Notes: a model not told the origin generated them from the sequence alone. DNA of 64,000 nucleotides from Leifsonia sp040686855 (GCF_040686855.1 NZ_JBFBOG010000002.1:1302001-1366000); one strand, 5' to 3'. Shown: positions 1-8,332, counted from the first letter of the stretch. Made by a program: numbers and translations.

Positions 1-475
1 GCGCCGGGAGGCCGATCGAGCGGCCGGCGAGCACGACGCTGGCCAGCAGGCGCTTGAGGTCCCACTCCCAGGGTCCGACCGTCGCCTCGTCGAAGTCGTT
101 GATGTCGAACACCATCGCGTTCTCGGGCGACCGGTAGATGCCGAAGTTGCCGAGGTGCGCGTCCCCGCACACCACGACCTCCGCACCGGTGTCCGGGCCC
201 GCGGCCAGGTCGGCCGCCTGGATCGCCGCGGTGCCGCGGTAGAACGCGAACGGGTCGGCGCTCATCCGCTCGACCCGCAGGTCGATGAGGTCCTGCAGGC
301 GGTCCTCGTGCTGCGCTCGCAGGATGCCGAGCGGGTCTCGATCCGGCGCCGGGTCGTAGACGGCGTGCGCGGAGCGCGGAACGCCGGCCCGCGCCGCGCG
401 TCCCGCCTCGAACAGCTCGTCCGCGGACAGCGGCGTCTCCGCCCGCTCGCCCGTCGCAGCCACATCCATGGTCAT
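1..475 (-). CDS. DUF2252 family protein, partial (C-terminal part beyond window edge)
   Basis: This is the N-terminal ~158 residues of a DUF2252 protein; the rest lies left of the window. The frame stays open to base 1. It contains the family signature GDAHLGNFG followed by a stretch ending in DINDFDEA, which resembles the HGDxxxxN and DxxD motifs of kinase-like folds. DUF2252 proteins are thought to be distant relatives of aminoglycoside phosphotransferase/kinase folds, but no reaction is established. The ATG at 475 is preceded by a good ribosome site (GGGAGGTG, 6 bases upstream). A second ATG two codons in is possible. The gene is divergent from the small gene that starts at 575. Confidence 0.85.
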   Translation of the reverse strand, partial: MTMDVAATGERAETPLSADELFEAGRAARAGVPRSAHAVYDPAPDRDPLGILRAQHEDRLQDLIDLRVERMSADPFAFYRGTAAIQAADLAAGPDTGAEVVVCGDAHLGNFGIYRSPENAMVFDINDFDEATVGPWEWDLKRLLASVVLAGRSIGLPA

Positions 476-561
476 GGCGCACCTCCCTCGGCCACCGGCG
501 TCCGCGCGTCGCCCAGAGGCCCGGGTGCGGACGCGCACATCATAGGTCCGCGCGAGCCCGC

Positions 562-567
562 TAGGGT
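562..567 (+). promoter_or_regulatory. Candidate -10 box (TAGGGT) of a leaderless transcript
   Basis: TAGGGT ends 7 bases before the ATG at 575, so transcription would start at or next to the start codon. There is no Shine-Dalgarno sequence before this ATG and no convincing -35. Confidence 0.45.
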
Positions 568-574
568 ATCCGGA

Positions 575-913
575 ATGCAGGGATGGATCGAGCACCGCCG
601 CGAGGACGGTGAACGCGTCGGCTGGCTGCGGCCGCAGGGTGAGGGGTTCGTGCCCGTCGACCTCCTCGGCCGCGAGCTGAGCGGCCCCGTGGACTGGCTG
701 ACGGGGGAGGAGCTGCTGGAGTCGGCCGGGATCGGCTACCTCGCCGACCGGTACGAGCTGGCGCTGGCGGACGGCCGCCGGCTGCGCGTGCGCCTGACGG
801 AGGTCTCCACCGAGCGCATCGTCGTGAAGAAGGACGACTTCGGCGCCATCGACGCGCCGCAGCTCATCTACACGCTGCCGTTCCCCATCCCGGAGTCGCT
901 GCGGCCGGTGTGA
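575..913 (+). CDS. Conserved hypothetical protein (112 aa)
   Basis: A small soluble protein without a domain I recognise. It begins MQGWIEHRREDGERVGW and is acidic, with a mixed alpha/beta look and no signal peptide, membrane segment or cysteine. The frame stays open upstream to 155, but that part runs antisense to the DUF2252 gene and has a shadow-like composition. The ATG at 575 is preferred because a -10-like box lies 7 bases before it. The gene is followed after 55 bases by the HerA-type ATPase on the same strand. The function is unknown. Confidence 0.65.
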   Translation: MQGWIEHRREDGERVGWLRPQGEGFVPVDLLGRELSGPVDWLTGEELLESAGIGYLADRYELALADGRRLRVRLTEVSTERIVVKKDDFGAIDAPQLIYTLPFPIPESLRPV

Positions 914-956
914 GCGGCGCGGGATTCCGGGGTGCCCAAGCGGGAGAGAGCGGCGT

Positions 957-962
957 TAGCAT
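957..962 (+). promoter_or_regulatory. Candidate -10 box (TAGCAT) of a leaderless transcript
   Basis: TAGCAT lies exactly 6 bases before the ATG at 969, and the only purine-rich run upstream (gggagagag) is too far away for a ribosome site. The ATPase message is therefore probably leaderless. Confidence 0.5.
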
Positions 963-968
963 CCGCCC

Positions 969-2057
969 ATGATTCCGCTCACCGTGGGGACGCTGGCCGA
1001 TGCGCCTGATACGCCGGCCGTGATCGACGGCTCCCGCTTCAACCGGCACACGTTCTGGTGCGGCCAGAGTGGATCGGGCAAGACGTACGCGCTCGGCGTC
1101 GTGCTAGAGCAGCTTCTGCTGCACACCGAGTTGCCGATCGCCGTGCTCGACCCGAACGCCGACTTCACCGAGCTGGGCCGGACGCGCGACGAGGTGGATG
1201 CGGTGGATGCGGAGCGCTGGTCGCGGCTCGGCATCCGGGTCTTCCACTCCAGCACCCCGCGCGAGCCGCAGCTGCGCATCCGCTTCGTCGACCTCAGCGT
1301 GCGGTCGAAGGCGGCGGTGGCGCGCCTCGACCCGATCGTCGACGAGGAGCAGTTCAACGCGCTGCTGCACCTCGACGTGAGCCCGGAGGACTTCGCGCGC
1401 GACACCTTCCTGCAGACCCTCGCCGCGTCCAACGACTCAGCCAGACGCCGCCTCGGCCTGCGGATCGACAACCTCGAGATCCTCGACTGGCCGCTGTGGG
1501 CCTTCGGCGGCGCCTCCTCGGCGACGACGGTGGAGGACCGGCCGCAGGCGGTCGTCCTCGACGTCGGCGGCTTCTCGCACCCGGGCGAGCCGCAGGCGGC
1601 GGCGCTCGGCATCCTCGAGGACCTGTGGGAGCGGCGGATGGAGCGGCGCCCGCTCCTCATCGTGATCGACGAGGCGCACAACTTCTGCCCGCCGTCGCCC
1701 CGGTCGAGCGTGGAGGCGCAGCTGACCGAGCAGCTGATCCAGATCGCCGCGGAGGGCCGCAAGTTCGGCCTCTGGCTGTTCCTGTCGACGCAGCGGCCGA
1801 CCAAGATCCACCCGAACGTGCTGTCCCAGTGCGACAACCTGGGGATGATGCGGATGAACTCCCCGCGCGACCTCGCCGAGCTCGGCGACGTGTTCGGCTT
1901 CGTCCCGCGCGACGCGCTGGCGGAGTCACCGCACTTCCGCAAGGGGGAGGCGCTGTTCGCGGGCGCGTTCTCGGAGCAGCCGCAGCGCGTGCGCATCGGG
2001 CGGCGGCTGACCGTCGAGGGCGGGAGCGACCTGGCGGTCGCGGAGCACGTGGGCTAG
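969..2057 (+). CDS. HerA/VirB4-like P-loop ATPase (DUF87-type)
   Basis: A 362-aa ATP-binding protein of the HerA-FtsK superfamily. The Walker A motif GQSGSGKT lies near residue 35 and the Walker B motif LLIVIDEAHNF near residue 230. A polar stretch with STQRP near residue 275 matches the sensor region of HerA-like translocases. HerA relatives move along DNA or pump protein or DNA substrates; the partner is unknown here because no NurA-like nuclease gene is adjacent. It lacks the HAS-barrel N-terminus of archaeal HerA and is shorter, like the many stand-alone actinobacterial homologues. Its TAG stop shares a CTAG tetranucleotide with the stop of the convergent transporter gene. Confidence 0.8.
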   Translation: MIPLTVGTLADAPDTPAVIDGSRFNRHTFWCGQSGSGKTYALGVVLEQLLLHTELPIAVLDPNADFTELGRTRDEVDAVDAERWSRLGIRVFHSSTPREPQLRIRFVDLSVRSKAAVARLDPIVDEEQFNALLHLDVSPEDFARDTFLQTLAASNDSARRRLGLRIDNLEILDWPLWAFGGASSATTVEDRPQAVVLDVGGFSHPGEPQAAALGILEDLWERRMERRPLLIVIDEAHNFCPPSPRSSVEAQLTEQLIQIAAEGRKFGLWLFLSTQRPTKIHPNVLSQCDNLGMMRMNSPRDLAELGDVFGFVPRDALAESPHFRKGEALFAGAFSEQPQRVRIGRRLTVEGGSDLAVAEHVG

Positions 2058-3301
2058 GCGGCCGGCGGCGGGAGGGAGACCCCCGCTCCGGCCTTCGCCT
2101 GACGGCGGTCCTCCTTGCGTGCCAGCGCCTCGGCCTTCATCAGCTCGCGGGTGTGTTTGAGGTCGCCGAGGATGGGACGCCACATCCGGGAGCGCGGGTC
2201 GGAGTCGACCAGCACCGCCCGCACCAGCAGTGTGAGGGGCACGGCCAGGATCGCGCCGATGGGACCGAGGACCACCGCCCAGTAGAGCACGCAGAAGAAG
2301 GTGAGTGTCTGGCTGAGCGCCACGGCGTTGCCGACGACCTTGGGCTGCACGACCGATTGGACGACGGCGTTGATGAGCCCGTAGACGATGATGATCGCGA
2401 TGACGGTGCCCCAGCCGCCGGTCAGGAAGCCGAAGACGAGCGGCGGGATGAGAGCGAAGAAGTAGCCGACGTTCGGGATGAAACTGCACAGGAAGGACAG
2501 GATCGCCCAGAGCAGTGCGGCCGGGACGCCCAGGATCACCAGCACGATGCCGTTCAGGACGCCCTGCGCGATTCCGAGCAGGGTGGTGACCACCATGTAC
2601 CGCCGCACGGAGTGGCCGAACGTCACGAACGCGTACACGACGTTCGGGCGGGTGGGCTCCAGCTGCCGGAGCAGGCTCGGCGTGTACGCGGCATCGGCGG
2701 GCATCAGGATCAGCATCGTCAGCACGATGACGAGGAACGCCACGAGCCCGAACGCGTTGCCCAGCAGGCTGGTGAAGAAGCCCAGGAAGTTGCTCGGCTT
2801 GAAGCCCGCCTCGATGTCCTTGACCTGCTGCGGGCCGACGCCGATGCTCTGCAGCCAGGACCCGATCTGCGCGCCCAGCTGCTCGAGCTGCGGCTTGTAC
2901 TGGGGCAGCATCCCCACGAACTGGGCGGTCGCCACCCAGAGCAGGCCGATGAAGCCCGCAAGCAGCGCGAAGACCGTCAGACCGACGGCGCCGGTGGCGA
3001 GCCCCTGGGGTGTGCCGTGACGCTCCAGCCAGACGCGGACCGGCTGCGCGCAGATGGTGAGGACCAGCGCGAGCAGCGTCGGCGCCAGGATGCCGGTGAT
3101 CGCGGCCATCCCGAACGAGATCACCACGCCGGCGGCGAGCCCTATCAGGATGCGGGTGCCGCGGCCGACGCCGCCTCCGGCCCCGGTCTCGCTGTCAGGC
3201 GCGCCCGGCGCCTCCTCGGGCGCCGGGCGGGTGCGGCGCCGGAACGGCCAACGACGCTGCCCGTGTGCCGGAGGCGGCGCTGCCGGTTCTCCGGCACTCA
3301 T
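2054..3301 (-). CDS. AI-2E family transporter (PerM/TqsA-like membrane protein)
   Basis: A 415-aa polytopic membrane protein of the UPF0118 family. A charged, proline-rich N-terminus of ~45 residues is followed by paired hydrophobic segments near residues 50-110. A long soluble loop with predicted helices and four or five C-terminal helices then follow. The pattern PxxxxGPxGAxLAVPLT near residue 360 is typical of the family. Members export autoinducer-2 or act as Na+/H+-type transporters; the substrate cannot be read from sequence. It starts 10 bases after the stop of the SHOCT protein and is probably co-transcribed with it. Confidence 0.88.
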   Translation of the reverse strand: MSAGEPAAPPPAHGQRRWPFRRRTRPAPEEAPGAPDSETGAGGGVGRGTRILIGLAAGVVISFGMAAITGILAPTLLALVLTICAQPVRVWLERHGTPQGLATGAVGLTVFALLAGFIGLLWVATAQFVGMLPQYKPQLEQLGAQIGSWLQSIGVGPQQVKDIEAGFKPSNFLGFFTSLLGNAFGLVAFLVIVLTMLILMPADAAYTPSLLRQLEPTRPNVVYAFVTFGHSVRRYMVVTTLLGIAQGVLNGIVLVILGVPAALLWAILSFLCSFIPNVGYFFALIPPLVFGFLTGGWGTVIAIIIVYGLINAVVQSVVQPKVVGNAVALSQTLTFFCVLYWAVVLGPIGAILAVPLTLLVRAVLVDSDPRSRMWRPILGDLKHTRELMKAEALARKEDRRQAKAGAGVSLPPPAA

Positions 3302-3311
3302 CGGACCGGGG

Positions 3312-3803
3312 TCAGACCGTCGGCGCGGCCGGCGGCGGGGTGGCGGGACCGGCCGGAGCCGCGGGCGGGACCGGTGCGGCGGCCGCGGCGGGCGCGGGCG
3401 CGGCCGGAGCGGTGTGCTGACCGGAGAGGGCGCGCGCCTTCAGGTGGTCGAACTCCTGCTGCGTGATCGCGCCGCTGTCCAGCAGCGCTTTGGCCTTCGC
3501 GATCTCATCGGCCGGGCTGGACCCCGCGACCTGGCGGATGTAGTCGTCCGTCGCCGTCTGCACCTGGCGCGCCTCCTTCTGGCTGCGCTCGGCCATGCCG
3601 GGCCCGCGGGCGATCAGGTAGACCAGGGCGGTCAGGAACGGCACGAAGATCAGGAAGATGATCCACAGCGCCTTCCACCACCCGTTCAGCTTGTGGTCGC
3701 GGAACAGGTCGCTGATGATCGCGAACAGCGCGAACAGGTACGCCACGAAGGCGAAGCTCCAGAAGAACAGCCAGATGACACTCCAGAAGTTGCTCCAGTC
3801 CAT
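3312..3803 (-). CDS. SHOCT-domain membrane protein with PLDc_N-like N-terminus
   Basis: A 163-aa protein. Two membrane helices (about residues 8-30 and 42-64) precede a short cytoplasmic region. A SHOCT motif (ADEIAKAKALLDSGAITQQE, about residues 100-125) is followed by a proline/alanine-rich low-complexity tail. SHOCT is a short C-terminal oligomerisation-type module; the N-terminal pair resembles PLDc_N, a membrane anchor. The ATG at 3803 is chosen because MDWSNFW begins the hydrophobic domain and has GAGGGG upstream; the open frame extends further only as basic junk. It heads a two-gene unit with the AI-2E transporter. Confidence 0.8.
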   Translation of the reverse strand: MDWSNFWSVIWLFFWSFAFVAYLFALFAIISDLFRDHKLNGWWKALWIIFLIFVPFLTALVYLIARGPGMAERSQKEARQVQTATDDYIRQVAGSSPADEIAKAKALLDSGAITQQEFDHLKARALSGQHTAPAAPAPAAAAAPVPPAAPAGPATPPPAAPTV

Positions 3804-3906
3804 GGTGGACTCCCCTCTCGACTCCAGCTCCCGTGTCTGGATGTGGCGTGAGAGTAACGCGGTGCCGGTTCGCACGGCTAGAGGGCACTTTCGCGGGGGC
3901 ACCGCG

Positions 3907-4800
3907 TCAGGAGAGGGCGCTGAGCTCCGTCGTCAGACGGTCCACGATCTCCGATGCGAGGAACCCCAGCGGACCGATCGCGGTGGTCAGGTGGCGTCCG
4001 GCGGCGGCGTGGAGGTAGGTGCCCCAGACGGCCGCCTGCAGCGGTTCGGCACCGCGCGCGGCGAGCCCGGTGATCGCTCCGGCGAGCGCGTCGCCGCTGC
4101 CGGAGGTGCCCAGTCCGACGTCCCCGTCGCCGACCGTCAGCAGGCGTCCGTCCGGCGCGGCGATGCGTCCGAAGCAGGAGACGACCGCGCGGTAACGGCG
4201 GGCGAGCTCGCGCGCGTCGGCGTCGAGGTCGCCGGTGTCGCGGCCGAGCAGGCGGGCGGCCTCCTCGGTGTTGGGGGTCAGGATGCGCGGGCCGTCGCCG
4301 GCCAGCCGCGGGTGCCCGGCCAGGGCCCCGAGGGCGTAGGCGTCGAGCACGAGCACCGTGTCGCGACCGGCGGCCCGGGCGGCGCGAGGCAGCATCCGGG
4401 CGGTCTCCGCCGCGTCGTCGAGCCCCGGTCCCAGCAGGACCGCGTCGGCGCCCGCGAGGTCGGCGGCCGCCGCCCGGATCCCCGTGCCCCGGATGCTCCC
4501 GCCCGCCGTCTCGGCCAGCGGCACCACTCCCGACTCGGGCACGGCGACCGCGACCTGGGCGGCGACGGCGGAGCCCACAGCCAGGGTCAGCCGTCCCGCG
4601 CCCACCCGCAGGGCGGCCCGTCCCGCGAGCATCGCAGCGCCGGGGGAGCGGAGCGCCCCTCCCACGACCAGGACCTCTCCGCGCGACTTCTTCGACCCGG
4701 ACGGCTCGGGCAGCGGCCAGGAGCGCAGCAGCTCGGGCGTGACCGTCTCGGCCGGCGCCCGTCGAGCATCCTTCCGGTGGGCATCCATCCGGTCACGCAT
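3907..4800 (-). CDS. nnrD: ADP-dependent NAD(P)H-hydrate dehydratase
   Basis: A 297-aa ribokinase-like fold enzyme of the carbohydrate-kinase/NnrD family. It repairs hydrated NAD(P)H (NADHX/NADPHX) by ADP-dependent dehydration in the cytosol. Family signatures are VVGGALRSPGAAMLAGRAAL near residue 30 and the C-terminal nucleotide motif GSGDALAGAITGLAARG near residue 235. The partner epimerase NnrE is not fused and is not in the window. The ATG at 4800 has GAGG about 9 bases upstream and overlaps the end of the phosphatase gene by 8 bases; an ATG at 4788 is an alternative without a ribosome site. It is the last gene of the 6444-3907 coupled set. Confidence 0.85.
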   Translation of the reverse strand: MRDRMDAHRKDARRAPAETVTPELLRSWPLPEPSGSKKSRGEVLVVGGALRSPGAAMLAGRAALRVGAGRLTLAVGSAVAAQVAVAVPESGVVPLAETAGGSIRGTGIRAAAADLAGADAVLLGPGLDDAAETARMLPRAARAAGRDTVLVLDAYALGALAGHPRLAGDGPRILTPNTEEAARLLGRDTGDLDADARELARRYRAVVSCFGRIAAPDGRLLTVGDGDVGLGTSGSGDALAGAITGLAARGAEPLQAAVWGTYLHAAAGRHLTTAIGPLGFLASEIVDRLTTELSALS

Positions 4801-5515
4801 CGGCGCGCGCCTCGCCCGGGTGGTCGGTCGAGGGCAGCCCCGCCGCGGCCAGGTGGGCGTCATCGGCGAAGGCCTCGAGCGTCCACTGCCGGCCGTCGAA
4901 CGTCAGCTCGGTCACCGATGCGTTCGCGACGGGATGCGTCAGCAGATGCTCGGCGAGCTGCGCCTCGGTCATCCGCAGCAGCACGTAGAGGAACAGGCTG
5001 ACGACGGCGTCGTGCGCGAAGACGACCACCACGTCGTCGTCGCCCGGGGCCGCGTCCAACGCGTCGCGGAGGAACGAGCGGATCCGCAGCGCCACGTCCG
5101 TCCACGCCTCGCCCCCCGGCGGCCGGTAGTAGAACTTGCCGGTCCAGCGCCTCCGCTCGGCCTCGAGGGGCAGCCGGCGCTCGACGCCGACGGCGGTCAG
5201 CCGGTCGAGGATGCCGAGCTCGCGGTCCCGCAACCGCTCGTCGATCCGGAGCGGCACCTCCTCGCCGAGGGCGAAGCGCGCCGTCTGGATCGCGCGATGG
5301 TACGGCGAGCTGAAGACGACGGCGCCGGCCGGGAGCCCTGGGCGGAGCCGTGCCCCGAGCGCGGAGGCCTGCAGCTCGCCGAGCGGGGAGAGGGTCACAT
5401 CGGGATCCCGGGCCTCGACGACGATGACTTCGGCGCCGGCGACCTCGGCCGCGGCGGCCGCGACGTTCGCCGTGCTCTCGCCGTGACGGATCAGGAGCAG
5501 GGTGCGGACGGTCAT
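4793..5515 (-). CDS. Histidine phosphatase family protein (phosphoglycerate mutase-like)
   Basis: A 240-aa protein starting MTVRTLLLIRHGESTAN, with the RHG catalytic signature at residues ~9-11. The second active-site region (SSPYHRAIQTA) lies near residue 75, the acidic residue in LRDRELG near residue 105, and the second catalytic histidine in VVVFAHDAVV near residue 180. All core phosphatase residues are present. The family transfers phosphate through a phosphohistidine; the substrate is not predictable. The ATG overlaps the TGA of the upstream cyclase-fold gene (ATGA), so translation is coupled. Downstream it overlaps nnrD. Confidence 0.88.
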   Translation of the reverse strand: MTVRTLLLIRHGESTANVAAAAAEVAGAEVIVVEARDPDVTLSPLGELQASALGARLRPGLPAGAVVFSSPYHRAIQTARFALGEEVPLRIDERLRDRELGILDRLTAVGVERRLPLEAERRRWTGKFYYRPPGGEAWTDVALRIRSFLRDALDAAPGDDDVVVVFAHDAVVSLFLYVLLRMTEAQLAEHLLTHPVANASVTELTFDGRQWTLEAFADDAHLAAAGLPSTDHPGEARADA

Positions 5516-6444
5516 GCGAGGGACTGTACGCCCGCCCACTCCAGCACGCGAAGCGCCCGGAGGGTGTTCCACCGGCTCGGCTCACCGGCCTCCTCGAACG
5601 GCACCGCCGGCCGGCCGTGCAACACGGCGTCCAGCGTCCATCGACCGTCGGCACCGCGCTTCGACCGCACCAGCTCGACCGCCTCGGTGGCGCGCTCGTC
5701 GTACGGAACGCCGGACGCTCGGAGGTGGTCGAGCCCGCGCAGCACGTCGTAGTGCCAGTAGTACGGGAAGCGGAACTCGAGCCAGGACTCGTCGATCAGC
5801 TCTCCGGTGCTCTTGCGGCGCATCAGGCCGCGGTCCAGCAGGTACTCCTGCCCGCGGCGCAGCGGCTCGGCCACGTCGGTCGGCCCTCCGGCGTCGCGGT
5901 ACGCGGCCAGCGCCTCCACGACGCAGATCGTGCTGTGGAACGAACCGGGGTCGTCGCGCGTCTCCGCGTAGCAGTTCCAGCCGCCGTCGGTCTGCTGCGT
6001 GTCGAGCAGCTTGCCCAGGATGGTCTCGGTCGCGTGCCCGTACGGCGCGGCGGCGGTGAGCACGCGGCCGTTGATGCACGGCTCGACCTCGCCGTCGAAG
6101 AACGCGGAGAAGCCCCACTCCTCGCCCCAGTCGACGCCCGCGGCCGTGCGGTCGAGGGCTGCCCGGGTGCGCTCGCCGTCGGCTCCGAGCTGCGCGAGCA
6201 GCAGCACGACGATGTCGGTGGCGTCGCGGTCCTCGGGCTTCCACACGGTCCCGCCCCAGGTGCCCGACGCGTCCTGACGGTCGAGCAGCGCCGCACCCCA
6301 GCCCTCGCGTTCGACGCGGGCGCGCTCGGCGGCGACCTCCGCGTCGGGTGCGTGCACGACATCCCGCAGCGTCTGCCAGCGGAGGGACGGGTCGCCCTCC
6401 AGCAGCCACGACACGGTCGGATCGTCGACAGCCCCCGCACTCAT
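5512..6444 (-). CDS. Terpenoid-cyclase/prenyltransferase-fold (squalene cyclase-like) protein
   Basis: A 310-aa alpha-alpha toroid protein. It has repeated helix pairs with QW-like motifs such as ASGTWGG, TDGGWNC and ADGRWTL, plus an aromatic stretch FRFPYYWHYDVLRGLDHL near residue 240. The full-length squalene-hopene cyclase (about 630 residues) has two such barrels and a DxDD acid motif. Here there is one barrel and no DxDD, so cyclase activity is doubtful. Proteins like this are commonly labelled squalene cyclase without proof. The ATG at 6444 lies 7 bases after a TAGCCT box and no ribosome site is visible. It is translationally coupled to the phosphatase downstream. Confidence 0.7.
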   Translation of the reverse strand: MSAGAVDDPTVSWLLEGDPSLRWQTLRDVVHAPDAEVAAERARVEREGWGAALLDRQDASGTWGGTVWKPEDRDATDIVVLLLAQLGADGERTRAALDRTAAGVDWGEEWGFSAFFDGEVEPCINGRVLTAAAPYGHATETILGKLLDTQQTDGGWNCYAETRDDPGSFHSTICVVEALAAYRDAGGPTDVAEPLRRGQEYLLDRGLMRRKSTGELIDESWLEFRFPYYWHYDVLRGLDHLRASGVPYDERATEAVELVRSKRGADGRWTLDAVLHGRPAVPFEEAGEPSRWNTLRALRVLEWAGVQSLA

Positions 6445-6451
6445 GCGGGCC

Positions 6452-6457
6452 AGGCTA
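6452..6457 (-). promoter_or_regulatory. Candidate -10 box (TAGCCT) overlapping the regulator's stop codon
   Basis: On the minus strand, TAGCCT is followed by 7 bases and the ATG at 6444. Its first three bases are the TAG stop (6455-6457) of the MmyB-type regulator gene. Confidence 0.45.
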
Positions 6458-7321
6458 CCGGGCTTCGCCGCCCGGTGCAGCAGGCGCGAAGGACTGCGTG
6501 CCGAGCACCGAGAGCAGTGCCAGCTTCTCCGCGGCCTCCGTACGCGGGGCCGCGGTGAGCACCAGCAGGCACTGCGACTGGTCCTCGGTGAACAGCGCCT
6601 GGCAGTCGAGCTCGATCGCGCCGAGCTCGGGATGCAGCAGCGTCTTGTGGTCCTCGAACCGCCGGGCGACGTCGTGGCGGTCCCACAACTCGGCGAACTC
6701 CGGGCTCTCCGCGAGGAGCGCCCGCACCAGCTCGCCGGCCCGAGACCGCGGCCCGAGGGCGCCGTACGCGTCGCGCAGGGAGGCGACCTGCGCGCGGCTC
6801 TGCCGGGCGCGGTCCTCCTCGGGGTACTGCGCCCGCGCCGTCTCCGGCTCGGTGAACCAGCGGTAGTACTCGCTGCGCGCGAGCCCGGTGTACCCGGAGC
6901 GGTCGCCGAGCAGCGCGACGGCCATCCGGTTCTGCACGAGCGTTTCGCCGAGGTTCGAGAGCACGAGCGCGGGGGTGTCCTCCAGCCTGTCGAGCACGCG
7001 CAGCAGGGCCGGCGGGACATGACCGCCGCCGGAGAACCGGTCGGGCGTGTTGTGGCCCGCGACCCGGTACAGGTAGTCGCGCTCGTCGTCGGTCAGCCGC
7101 AGCGCGCGCGACAGCGACGACAGCATCTGCTCGCTCGGCTGCGGGCCGCGGCGCTGCTCCAGCCGGGTGTAGTAGTCCGTCGACATGGCCGCCAGCAGCG
7201 CGACCTCCTCGCGCCGCAGGCCGGGGGCGCGGCGGCGGGCGCCCTCGGGCAGGCCCACGTCCTCCGGGCGCAGCGCCTCGCGGTGGCGGCGCAGGAAGTC
7301 GGAGAGGGCGGTGCGGTCCAT
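6455..7321 (-). CDS. XRE-family regulator with MmyB-like ligand-binding domain
   Basis: A 288-aa regulator. An N-terminal helix-turn-helix (about residues 10-70, with RRREEVALLAAMSTDYYTRLEQ-type spacing) is followed by a C-terminal MmyB-like domain (about 105-275). This is the architecture of actinobacterial MmyB regulators, whose C-domain is related to PAS-like folds and is reported to bind fatty-acid-type ligands. The ATG at 7321 has GGAGGA directly upstream. The gene faces an SDR oxidoreductase across 101 bases that contain a perfect palindrome. Regulator plus divergent SDR is a recurrent actinobacterial pair, so the SDR gene is its probable target. Confidence 0.9.
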   Translation of the reverse strand: MDRTALSDFLRRHREALRPEDVGLPEGARRRAPGLRREEVALLAAMSTDYYTRLEQRRGPQPSEQMLSSLSRALRLTDDERDYLYRVAGHNTPDRFSGGGHVPPALLRVLDRLEDTPALVLSNLGETLVQNRMAVALLGDRSGYTGLARSEYYRWFTEPETARAQYPEEDRARQSRAQVASLRDAYGALGPRSRAGELVRALLAESPEFAELWDRHDVARRFEDHKTLLHPELGAIELDCQALFTEDQSQCLLVLTAAPRTEAAEKLALLSVLGTQSFAPAAPGGEAR

Positions 7322-7353
7322 TCCTCCATGATGGCTGCGCGGGCGCCGGCGAA

Positions 7354-7374
7354 CCAGGGACCGCGGATCCCTGG
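7354..7374. promoter_or_regulatory. Candidate operator: perfect inverted repeat between regulator and SDR gene
   Basis: Arms CCAGGGA (7354-7360) and TCCCTGG (7368-7374) match perfectly around a 7-base centre. The site lies midway between the divergent starts at 7321 and 7423, where an operator for the MmyB-type regulator would be expected. Confidence 0.6.
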
Positions 7375-7422
7375 ATGACCGCTCCACTTCCTCCGCCTCG
7401 CCCGCCACCCGATGGTGGAGGC

Positions 7423-8196
7423 ATGAACATCACAGGGAACACCGTCTTCATCCCCGGCGCCACCAGCGGCATCGGGCTCGCCCTCGCCGTCGCCCTCCAC
7501 GAGCGCGGCAACACCGTCATCGTCGGCGGCCGGCGCACCGAATTGCTCGAGCAGATCGCCGCAGAGCACCCCGGCATCGACACCGTCCGCATCGACACCG
7601 CCGACGCCGACAGCATCCGGGAGGCGTCCGCGCGGGTGCTCGAGGCCCACCCCCACCTGAACGTGCTCGTCGCGATGGCCGGCATCATGCGGGTCGAGGA
7701 CTGGCACACGCCCGCCGGCTTCCTGGACTCGGCGGAGTCGATCGTCACCACCAACGTGCTCGGCCCCATCCGCCTGATCGCCGCTTTCGTCGAGCACCTG
7801 CAGACTCGGCCGGACGCGACCATCGTGACCGTTTCGTCTGGGCTGGCGTTCACGCCGCTCAAGGCCACGCCGAGCTACAACGCCAGCAAGGCGGCGGTGC
7901 ACATGCTCAGCGAGAGCATCCGCCTCCAGCTCGCCGACACGTCCGTGAAGATCGTGGAGCTGGAGCCGCCATCGGTCGCGACCGACCTGATGCCCGGCCA
8001 GCGCGAGAGCGAATTCGCCATGCCGCTCGACGAGTTCGTCGGCGAGGTGATGGACCTCATCGAGACCCAGCCCGACGCGAAGGAGCTGCAGGTCGAGCGC
8101 GTCAAGTTCCTGCGGTACGGCGAGGCGCGCGGCGACTACGACCGCGTGGTCCAGGTGCTCAACGCCGCCGATCCGCACGGGAAGGATGCGGCGTAG
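7423..8196 (+). CDS. SDR family NAD(P)-dependent oxidoreductase (DltE-like)
   Basis: A 257-aa classical short-chain dehydrogenase. The cofactor motif is GATSGIG near residue 11, the NAG-type motif is AMAGIM near residue 82, and the catalytic serine lies in VSSGL. The YNASK motif gives the catalytic Tyr and Lys near residue 152. The substrate is unknown. The ATG at 7423 is preceded by GGAGG; an upstream in-frame ATG at 7375 lacks family sequence. A small inverted repeat (CCACC 7405-7409, GGTGG 7414-7418) abuts the ribosome site. It is probably repressed or activated by the divergent MmyB-type regulator. Confidence 0.9.
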   Translation: MNITGNTVFIPGATSGIGLALAVALHERGNTVIVGGRRTELLEQIAAEHPGIDTVRIDTADADSIREASARVLEAHPHLNVLVAMAGIMRVEDWHTPAGFLDSAESIVTTNVLGPIRLIAAFVEHLQTRPDATIVTVSSGLAFTPLKATPSYNASKAAVHMLSESIRLQLADTSVKIVELEPPSVATDLMPGQRESEFAMPLDEFVGEVMDLIETQPDAKELQVERVKFLRYGEARGDYDRVVQVLNAADPHGKDAA

Positions 8197-8332
8197 TACT
8201 CCTCGCCGATCGCGCCGCTGCCGCTGACCAACGCAAAAGCATGCTTAGCAATGCGCGACACGTCACATTCCCTCGGCGTGCGTGTCCTCATGAGTGAAGG
8301 GCATCGTGCCCGCTCTCAATTGGAGGACATAA

